Assembly: GCA_001779055.1 (NCBI GenBank)
Contig: MFJA01000012.1
Location: forward strand, 39,848 to 50,340
DNA from: Candidatus Gottesmanbacteria bacterium RBG_16_37_8
GTDB taxonomy: Bacteria > Patescibacteriota > Microgenomatia > 2-02-FULL-39-11
Length of the DNA stretch: 10,493 nt
Direction of reading: 5' to 3'
Below the pieces are notes generated by a model. It was not told the DNA's origin. It ran no database searches and saw nothing but the letters and a program-made list of their open reading frames with translations. The translations under genes and the position numbers were made by a program. Below are positions 5,738 through 10,493 of the stretch, one piece after another. Every line of letters starts with the position of its first letter. Position 1 is the first letter of the stretch.

Positions 5738-5757
5738 TCTCGATGTTTTGATCGGGG
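5738..5757 (+). repeat. Degenerate CCCGAT/ATCGGG-type hairpin after the DUF5654 stop codon
   Basis: TCTCGAT (5738-5744) pairs with ATCGGGG (5751-5757) in seven pairs, two of them G-U, with a 6-base loop. It begins right after the TGA. It resembles the perfect palindromes at 193-211, 1933-1949 and 2002-2020 but is decayed. There is no T-run, so it is not a clear terminator. Confidence 0.45.
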
Positions 5758-5767
5758 CAGGCACTAT

Positions 5768-5797
5768 TTGACAAATTATAGTTTTATTAGATAAAAT
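5768..5797 (+). promoter_or_regulatory. Sigma70-type promoter of the glycosyltransferase leader
   Basis: Perfect TTGACA (5768-5773), 18-base spacer, TAAAAT (5792-5797, 5 of 6). The elements are the same as in the T-box promoter at 1855-1882, with a 2-base longer spacer. The start would be near 5804, just upstream of the folded leader and six bases before a short ORF. Confidence 0.68.
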
Positions 5798-5809
5798 CCC
5801 AGTTTAAAC

Positions 5810-5866
5810 ATGCAGAAAAATTTCTTTATCTCCCTTTTCGTCTTCCAACTTATTGTTGGAGGGTAA
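5810..5866 (+). CDS. Possible Phe-rich leader peptide (18 codons)
   Basis: Reads MQKNFFISLFVFQLIVGG, then TAA. Four of 18 residues are Phe (positions 5, 6, 10, 12), and the codons lie over and just beyond attenuator segment 1 (5827-5834), with the stop five bases before segment 2. A ribosome held at Phe5-Phe6 would cover segment 1 and favour the 2:3 antiterminator, as in pheL-type attenuation. Against this, there is no Shine-Dalgarno (only about six bases separate the predicted transcript start from the ATG, so translation would be leaderless). The T-rich sequence also makes Phe likely by chance, and the downstream gene has no evident link to phenylalanine. Confidence 0.32.
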   Translation: MQKNFFISLFVFQLIVGG

Positions 5867-5922
5867 ATGTGGGAGATAGAGGATGAGAAAAAGAATTTAA
5901 AAGTAAGTAGGAAACAACGAAG

Positions 5923-5950
5923 TCTCCCGCTAAAAAGGGAGATTTTTTTT
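5923..5950 (+). terminator. Intrinsic terminator ending the second leader
   Basis: TCTCCC (5923-5928), an 8-base loop, GGGAGA (5937-5942), then TTTTTTTT (5943-5950). It ends 15 bases before the ATG of the glycosyltransferase gene and lies downstream of that gene's promoter. It would therefore block the gene unless read through. It could also end transcripts from the serS operon. Confidence 0.8.
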
Positions 5951-5965
5951 AAAGGAAAATAACAT

Positions 5966-8179
5966 ATGGTAAGAGAAATATTAGTTTTTACTCCTCCGTT
6001 TCCCACACATGCAGCATTTCATAAAGATCTGATTACAACTTATAAACAACATTTCAAGATGGGTCTTGTATTTACCGGATGGACTAACGTTCAACCTGAT
6101 TTACACGGAGTAGAAAAAGACTCGGTGGTTCTGGCAAGATCTGAACTTAATGGAGGTCATCATCCTGCTTTATCGACATTACCGAGGGCAGCAGAATTGT
6201 TTAATGGTTGTTTGGAAGTAATGAAGGAAAGCCAGCCAAAACTAATAATTGCTGACTATTGGTCGATAGAAGCAACTTTAGCAGCTAAAGAATTAGGAAT
6301 TACTTCCTGGACATCGATTCCTGCAGTTATAGGTTCATATACAACTCAAGAGGCATTTAGAGAAAGATTGTCAAAAGAAGAAAGTGTTAGAGCTTTAGAA
6401 AGACTAGAGAACGACGGGGTTGAGATAGATCTAAATAGGACAGAAATGATTTTTGACAGTTTGTATTACCCAGGAGATGCTAATTTAATATATACCTATG
6501 TAGGAATACCACCAGATGATTATCTAGATCAACGATTTCCAGCACCTTATTATCTTGCAGGAAATTTGCAGGCAGAAAAGTCTGCAAGAAAAGAAACTTC
6601 AGGAGAAACACCAACAATTGTAATCTCATTGGGAAGAAGAGTGATGAGTTTATTCAGTAGACAACCTGAAAGTCGTGATAAACTTCGAGATTTTATTATT
6701 ACCCTAACTGCTTTGTTTAATAGTAATAAACAAAGAGTAATATTTTATACCAAAGGTAATAAAATTTTATCTGATTATCCAGAAAACTGGGAGGTAAATG
6801 ATGAGTATGAGTTGGGAAATTCTTCAGCGAATTCTGTTCTTATAACTGATGGTGATTATAATAGTTTTCATAAGGCTCTTGTGAGGCGTACACCTATGGT
6901 AGTAATTCCTTTTACCAATCGTCATCAGTTAATAGGGGAGCGAGTTGAAGCACTCGGGATAGGTATAAATATAGGAAGGAATTGGATTTTAGATGGTGAA
7001 ATTAATGTTGATAATTTATCGAGTTCTTTAGCTCAACAAATAGGTGATGCAACTGAGGCAATATTTTCTGATATGGGATTTAAACAAAGCTGTAACTCAA
7101 TAGATTTATCGGCAACTTCAATGTATGCCTTGCTTAAATCAACTTTGTATATGAACAATTTGACTGTAAAAAAACCCAGAGACATTAAAGTCAGAAGATT
7201 TCCAGATTTACCAGTACAATTTCCGTTGGCACCTGGTCAAGTATTATTCGGAACAGATAATGCGCGGATAATATTAGAAGAACAAGCAGGAATACCAAGA
7301 CTTTATATATGGAATGATGAACCTTACTCGAGACTCGCTAATGTTCCAGATGAATTACCACTTACTCTAGATAAATATCTTGATGCTTTACGTTTTGATG
7401 AAATAGGACAAATAGATTTTCGTTCCAACATGCCTGGGTATACTAGACTGTTAACTGCATTCAATATATTTCTAAACGGGGAGAGAGATCTTAGTGAAAT
7501 GTGTGAAAAAGGGATAGAATTTTTTGCAAATTTGTTTGGAATAAGAATTTTAGTAGATCATTTTGATCCAAGTTCAAATTATATTACTGCTAGAGAAATT
7601 ACCCATGTATTGAGAAAGAAAGAACAATACCAGGGAAAGACTATTTTTTATCGTCAGAATAGTAAAGGATGGCAACAAATATCATTTGATGAAGTGGAGC
7701 AAATTATTTCCATAGATGGAGAGACAATTGAGTTTGGTAGGGAGTTTCCAGATGGAGAATCTATTCCTTGGGAGAAAGGGGTCTTTATATCTTCAGGAGA
7801 ACCAGAGACAGTGGAAGTTTTAAAGAAAGAATTGAAACAGGAGGTGAAAGATTTATCTTATGTGAAAGGAATAATACCAATTATCGAAACTACTGAAGAG
7901 GTGGTAGGAATTGAATCTACGGTATTTGTTGGTGCTCATAATTTATTATCTCTTAGGAAAAAATTGGACGATAACCAAACTCCTTATGGACTTCTAGCGA
8001 GTGTTGCTGATGGAGTTATAAAACAGAATGGCATAGAGGCGGCTGTTTTTATTGTAATGTTGATGGATGCTTTTGGTAGAACAGCAATCGCTAAATCTGA
8101 CGGGATACAATTTCCAGAAATGAAAAAGAGAGAATTACTTAAAAATGCCTTTACCACAGCCCTGCAGCAGATAGAGTAG
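5966..8179 (+). CDS. GT1/UGT-like glycosyltransferase fused to an unrecognised C-terminal domain
   Basis: 737 residues. Residues 1 to about 390 look like a GT-B fold of the UGT/macrolide glycosyltransferase type. The N-terminal strand MVREILVFTPPFPTH places H15 where the catalytic His usually lies, SLGR (221-224) replaces the usual SLGT, and a donor-site block at 294-333 runs TDGDYNSFHKAL...PMVVIPF...HQ...ERVEALGIG. Two usual donor contacts differ: HGG is D295-G-D297 and the DQ pair is H320-Q321, so donor use may be unusual or lost. Residues about 400-737 contain no domain I know; they are soluble-looking, with no transmembrane segment or signal peptide. AAAGGA (5951-5956) precedes the ATG by 9 bases. 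Proline codons are almost all CCA/CCT (only 3 of about 35 are CCG). The gene stands alone behind an attenuator and converges on ruvB. Confidence 0.65.
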   Translation: MVREILVFTPPFPTHAAFHKDLITTYKQHFKMGLVFTGWTNVQPDLHGVEKDSVVLARSELNGGHHPALSTLPRAAELFNGCLEVMKESQPKLIIADYWSIEATLAAKELGITSWTSIPAVIGSYTTQEAFRERLSKEESVRALERLENDGVEIDLNRTEMIFDSLYYPGDANLIYTYVGIPPDDYLDQRFPAPYYLAGNLQAEKSARKETSGETPTIVISLGRRVMSLFSRQPESRDKLRDFIITLTALFNSNKQRVIFYTKGNKILSDYPENWEVNDEYELGNSSANSVLITDGDYNSFHKALVRRTPMVVIPFTNRHQLIGERVEALGIGINIGRNWILDGEINVDNLSSSLAQQIGDATEAIFSDMGFKQSCNSIDLSATSMYALLKSTLYMNNLTVKKPRDIKVRRFPDLPVQFPLAPGQVLFGTDNARIILEEQAGIPRLYIWNDEPYSRLANVPDELPLTLDKYLDALRFDEIGQIDFRSNMPGYTRLLTAFNIFLNGERDLSEMCEKGIEFFANLFGIRILVDHFDPSSNYITAREITHVLRKKEQYQGKTIFYRQNSKGWQQISFDEVEQIISIDGETIEFGREFPDGESIPWEKGVFISSGEPETVEVLKKELKQEVKDLSYVKGIIPIIETTEEVVGIESTVFVGAHNLLSLRKKLDDNQTPYGLLASVADGVIKQNGIEAAVFIVMLMDAFGRTAIAKSDGIQFPEMKKRELLKNAFTTALQQIE

Positions 8180-8221
8180 TTTTTTGGAAAGCATTTATAG
8201 GAGGTTTTTGAAAAAAATAAT

Positions 8222-9256
8222 TCAGACAAGTTTTACCTGTTGCAGAGATTTTTTGAGGGGGATGTTGAGGTGGCGGTAGGCTTTTTCGGTAGCCTCACGG
8301 CCACGGGGGGTGCGCTTGAGGAGTCCGATCTGCATAAGATAGGGTTCGATGACTTCTTCGAGAGTACCTATATCTTCTGAAAGGGTGGCAGCCATTGTTT
8401 CAATGCCGACCGGACCACCGCCGTGTTTTTCAATCAGTGCTTTTATTAAGCGGCGATCGGAATCATCCAGACCTAAGTTATCTATTTCCAGAAGATTGAA
8501 AGCTTCAATTAAAACATTTTCATCTATTTCGTCACTGCCTTTGACTTGAGCAAAATCGCGGGCACGTTTTAATAACTTGAGTCCGATTCTGGGAGTGCCT
8601 CTGGCTCTTTGGGCCAGTTCTTTGGTTGATTGGCTGTTGAGCTTTAATTTTAATTTCCTGGCGGCGTTGGTGATGATTATTTCAAGATCATCCGGCGAAT
8701 AGAAATTTAACCTCTGGACAATACCGAAACGATCTCTTAAAGGAGCGGACATCAGACCAATGCGGGTGGTGGCGCCGATTATGGTAAATTTCGGCAGGTC
8801 AAGCCGGAGAGTTCTGGCTGACGGACCCTTGCCAATAACAATATCAAGAGCATAGTCCTCCATGGCCGGATAGAGGGTTTCTTCAACTACTTTATTGAGG
8901 CGGTGGATCTCATCAATAAAAAGGACATCTCCAGGTTCCAGATTGGTAAGAATGGAGGCCAGATCACCTGATCTTTCGATAGCAGGACCCGATGTGATTC
9001 TGATATTGACACCCATTTCTTTGGCAATAAGGTGGGAAAGAGTGGTTTTACCAAGACCGGGAGGACCATAAAGAAGAATATGTTCCATGGGTTCTTTTCT
9101 TTTCTTGGCTGCGGTGAGCGCTACGTGAAGAGAACGTTTTACTTTTGGCTGGCCGAAAAACTCCTGCCAGTCACCTGCGCGCAGGGATGTGAAAAGCACT
9201 TCTTCTTCAACGTTTTCTGATTCTTTATTTTTTTTAGGATTGATGTCTTTTTTCAT
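8222..9256 (-). CDS. ruvB: Holliday junction branch migration ATPase RuvB
   Basis: AAA+ motor that drives Holliday-junction branch migration together with RuvA during recombination and fork repair. 344 residues, within the family range. Walker A GPPGLGKTT is at 64-72, Walker B FIDEIH at 113-118, sensor 1 GATTR at 161-165, arginine finger LRDRF at 173-177, and the sensor 2 region RGTPRIG at 219-225. The C-terminal winged helix includes RTPRGRE (316-321 region). The beta-hairpin region that contacts RuvA lies between about 130 and 155. The ATG overlaps the ruvA stop codon by four bases (9253-9256, ATGA), indicating coupled translation. It converges on the glycosyltransferase gene with a 42-base gap and no obvious terminator hairpin. 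Confidence 0.98.
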   Translation of the reverse strand: MKKDINPKKNKESENVEEEVLFTSLRAGDWQEFFGQPKVKRSLHVALTAAKKRKEPMEHILLYGPPGLGKTTLSHLIAKEMGVNIRITSGPAIERSGDLASILTNLEPGDVLFIDEIHRLNKVVEETLYPAMEDYALDIVIGKGPSARTLRLDLPKFTIIGATTRIGLMSAPLRDRFGIVQRLNFYSPDDLEIIITNAARKLKLKLNSQSTKELAQRARGTPRIGLKLLKRARDFAQVKGSDEIDENVLIEAFNLLEIDNLGLDDSDRRLIKALIEKHGGGPVGIETMAATLSEDIGTLEEVIEPYLMQIGLLKRTPRGREATEKAYRHLNIPLKKSLQQVKLV

Positions 9257-9831
9257 TTTTTGCCTAAGTATTTCAAAGCTTGTCTTATTTTATCGGAGGT
9301 TGAGCCTTCAGATGTGGCAATTGATTTGATAGCTTCTCTGGCTTCAACGGTGGAAAAGCCGAAGGTATGAAGAGCGTCTATTATTCCTTTGGTTTCGCCT
9401 GAATCTTCCGAGAGATCAAGGTCTGACAAGCTTCCAAGTTTTGGCCGCAGTTCAATTATCAGTTTTTGGGCATTTTTTTTACCTAAACGGGGAACAGCGG
9501 TAAAAAAGGAGATATCTCCTTTGATAATGGCCTCTTTTATTTTAGTTAATTTACCAATTGAGAAGATGGAAAGAGCCAGTTTGGGACCAATTCCCGAGAC
9601 TGTCAGAAACAGCTCAAAAAAAGCCAGATTTTCGGGATCAGTAAAACCATAGAGATCAAGAGCATCATCGCGGACATGAGTATAAGTGAAAATTGAGAGA
9701 GGTTTATTCAGATTAGCATGAGTGATCAGGTCAACAGGGGTGTGAATTTTGTAGCCGACTCCACCGGAAGTCATGATGATCAGATAGGATGGACCTTTTA
9801 ATTTTACAATACCTTCAAGATAAGAAATCAT
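9253..9831 (-). CDS. ruvA: Holliday junction branch migration protein RuvA
   Basis: Tetrameric junction-binding subunit that loads RuvB. 192 residues, close to the usual length. The OB-fold covers about 1-63 and retains the acidic pin as D55-D56 (E. coli has Glu-Asp). The first helix-hairpin-helix is SGIGPKLALSIFS (79-91). The second (about 110-132) reads VPRLGKKNAQKLIIEL, where Arg-Leu-Gly replaces the usual Gly-Ile-Gly hairpin. A flexible acidic linker (about 134-146) leads to domain III (about 147-190), which binds RuvB. It overlaps ruvC by four bases at its start (ATGA, 9828-9831) and ruvB at its end, so all three ruv genes form one message. Confidence 0.97.
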   Translation of the reverse strand: MISYLEGIVKLKGPSYLIIMTSGGVGYKIHTPVDLITHANLNKPLSIFTYTHVRDDALDLYGFTDPENLAFFELFLTVSGIGPKLALSIFSIGKLTKIKEAIIKGDISFFTAVPRLGKKNAQKLIIELRPKLGSLSDLDLSEDSGETKGIIDALHTFGFSTVEAREAIKSIATSEGSTSDKIRQALKYLGKK

Positions 9832-10316
9832 TTTATATTTAAATTCATTTTATACGAAAAACAATGGGTTAAGGCAATGGCTGCAGCATCAGCCACGTCA
9901 TCGGGTTTTAAGATTTGGGGAAGTTTTAAGACCTGTTTAACCATAATCTGAATCTGATTTTTTTCAGCCCTTCCATAGCCTGTTAAAGCCATTTTTACCT
10001 GGAGCGGAGTATATTCGAAAATGGGAATATGGTTTTGGAAGAGAGAGAGTTGAATTACTCCTCTTGACTGGCCGACTAAAAAAGCAGTTTTGGCATTAGT
10101 ATTGAAAAAGAGATTTTCCAGAACGGCAACCTCAGGATGGAATTTTTTAAGAATAGCTGATAATTTTAAGTAAACAATTGACAGACGAGCGGCGAAGTTT
10201 TGTTTGGATGGAGTAATAATTGCATCAGAGTAGAGGAGCGATTGCCGGCCTTTATTATCAGTAACTATGGCACAACCTGTGATGGCAATTCCGGGGTCGA
10301 TACCAACGACAATCAT
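9828..10316 (-). CDS. ruvC: Crossover junction endodeoxyribonuclease RuvC
   Basis: Metal-dependent resolvase that nicks Holliday junctions symmetrically. 162 residues, RNase H-like fold. All four catalytic carboxylates can be placed: D7 in GIDPG, E67 in VLENLF, and D140 and D143 in DDVADAAAIALTH. The conserved block after Glu67 (FFNTNAKTAFLVGQSRGV) is also present. It is the first gene of ruvCAB. Upstream on its own strand, TGCTATAAT (10333-10325) lies eight bases before the ATG at 10316, with no Shine-Dalgarno between (TCCCCCTGT). The message is therefore predicted to be leaderless or nearly so. That palindrome is shared with the divergent gene at 10368. Confidence 0.96.
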   Translation of the reverse strand: MIVVGIDPGIAITGCAIVTDNKGRQSLLYSDAIITPSKQNFAARLSIVYLKLSAILKKFHPEVAVLENLFFNTNAKTAFLVGQSRGVIQLSLFQNHIPIFEYTPLQVKMALTGYGRAEKNQIQIMVKQVLKLPQILKPDDVADAAAIALTHCFSYKMNLNIK

Positions 10317-10324
10317 ACAGGGGG

Positions 10325-10342
10325 ATTATAGCATGCTATAAT
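10325..10342. promoter_or_regulatory. Palindromic divergent extended -10 promoter pair
   Basis: ATTATAGCATGCTATAAT is a perfect 18-bp palindrome. Each strand carries TGCTATAAT, an exact extended -10 (TGnTATAAT): plus 10334-10342 toward the gene at 10368, minus 10333-10325 toward ruvC. Neither has a convincing -35, as is typical of extended -10 promoters. RNA polymerase could not occupy both at once. A symmetric regulator site is an alternative reading. Confidence 0.66.
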
Positions 10343-10367
10343 TTTTTTAATTTCAGAAGATTAACAA

Positions 10368-10493
10368 ATGAAAATATTAAATACAGAACGGGGATACCGG
10401 GTTGTTTTTATTCTTCTTTCCATCTTACTAATTTTTTTCTGCTATAAGCCTATTTATGAGAATTATAAAAAAGCACCTGCAGACCGTTTTTAT
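10368..10493 (+). CDS. Membrane protein, N-terminus only (cut by right edge)
   Basis: Open from the ATG at 10368 to the window end (42 codons). It starts MKILNTERGYRVVFILLSIL, then LIFFCYKPIYENYKKAPADRFY. A short basic/polar N-terminus, one hydrophobic helix (about 12-25) and a tyrosine-rich polar stretch suggest the start of an integral membrane protein; multi-pass CPR membrane proteins often begin this way. No clear Shine-Dalgarno is present (weak AGAAGA at 10355-10360). The promoter is the plus-strand half of the palindrome at 10325-10342, with a predicted start near 10349. No function can be assigned from this fragment. Confidence 0.7.
   Translation, partial: MKILNTERGYRVVFILLSILLIFFCYKPIYENYKKAPADRFY

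Larger units (their letters stand above)
5804..5950 (+). promoter_or_regulatory. Candidate transcription attenuator before the glycosyltransferase gene
   Basis: Four complementary segments are visible. Segment 1 is TATCTCCC (5827-5834), segment 2 GGGAGATA (5871-5878), segment 3 TCTCCC (5923-5928) and segment 4 GGGAGA (5937-5942), followed by eight Ts. Pairing 1:2 encloses a further hairpin, CTTCCAAC/GTTGGAGG (5842-5849/5855-5862), and leaves 3:4 free to terminate. Pairing 2:3 can extend to nine pairs (5869-5877 with 5922-5930, two G-U) and would destroy the terminator. This is the layout of a classical attenuator or riboswitch expression platform. I recognise no known ligand-binding class and no T-box core. 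A possible leader peptide lies across segment 1. The signal is unknown. Confidence 0.62.

Noticed and set aside
5895..5928. AAGTAAGTAGG and GAAACAACG in the second leader as a hint of another T-box
   Set aside because: There is no GGTGG-ACC bulge and no pairing of such a core with the terminator arm; the four-segment attenuator explains the region better.
8199..8210. AGGAGG followed four bases later by TTG, looking like a gene start after the glycosyltransferase
   Set aside because: The frame closes after about 22 codons and lies antisense to ruvB; no support as a gene, possibly a leftover of a lost downstream gene.
8180..8221. Bidirectional terminator between the converging glycosyltransferase gene and ruvB
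   Set aside because: T- and A-runs are present but no GC-containing inverted repeat accompanies them.
1..10493. CRISPR arrays, tRNA/rRNA genes, insertion sequences, toxin-antitoxin or phage modules
   Set aside because: No regularly spaced repeats, cloverleaf-like genes, transposase motifs or such gene pairs were seen on either strand.
1..10493. TGA recoding as in some CPR lineages
   Set aside because: TGA ends several genes cleanly, including ruvC and ruvA at ATGA overlaps, so it functions as stop.

Overview
The window looks like a chromosomal segment of a small-genome bacterium of the candidate phyla radiation (Patescibacteria), most likely the Microgenomates side. This is inferred from DUF4342 and DUF5654 proteins, a SerRS with an atypical motif 3, and tiny inner-membrane proteins with short or absent 5' UTRs. 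TGA is used as a stop (for example in the two ATGA overlaps of ruvCAB), so the code is the standard one and not the TGA-glycine code of Gracilibacteria/Absconditabacteria.

Layout. Positions 1-236 hold the start of a leftward membrane-protein gene with a good promoter, then a palindromic hairpin just ahead of thioredoxin. Positions 237-1849 are a redox cluster: thioredoxin (WCTPC), a canonical NADPH thioredoxin reductase, and a DUF4342 protein. Positions 1855-2168 are a promoter and a T-box riboswitch leader with a precise antiterminator/terminator pair and an acceptor-binding UGGC compatible with tRNA-Ser. Downstream, in one direction, come a SerB-like HAD phosphatase with an altered motif I, serS, a second divergent thioredoxin-reductase-like flavoprotein, and a DUF5654 membrane protein. 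The T-box therefore appears to couple serine supply (phosphoserine phosphatase-like) and serine charging (SerRS) to uncharged tRNA-Ser.

Positions 5738-5965 are a second regulated leader: promoter, a possible 18-codon Phe-rich leader peptide, and four mutually complementary segments ending in an intrinsic terminator. It precedes a 737-residue protein made of a GT1/UGT-like GT-B glycosyltransferase and an unrecognised C-terminal half. Positions 8222-10316 are a leftward ruvC-ruvA-ruvB operon with 4-base overlaps. A perfect 18-bp palindrome that carries extended -10 promoters on both strands separates ruvC from a rightward membrane-protein gene cut by the right edge.

Three themes need a second look: two independent transcription-attenuation leaders in 10 kb, a family of CCCGAT-N3-ATCGGG palindromes confined to intergenic DNA (two or three of them inside the T-box leader), and two genes (SerB-like and glycosyltransferase), each directly behind an attenuator. 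The glycosyltransferase gene is AT-leaning in its codon use.
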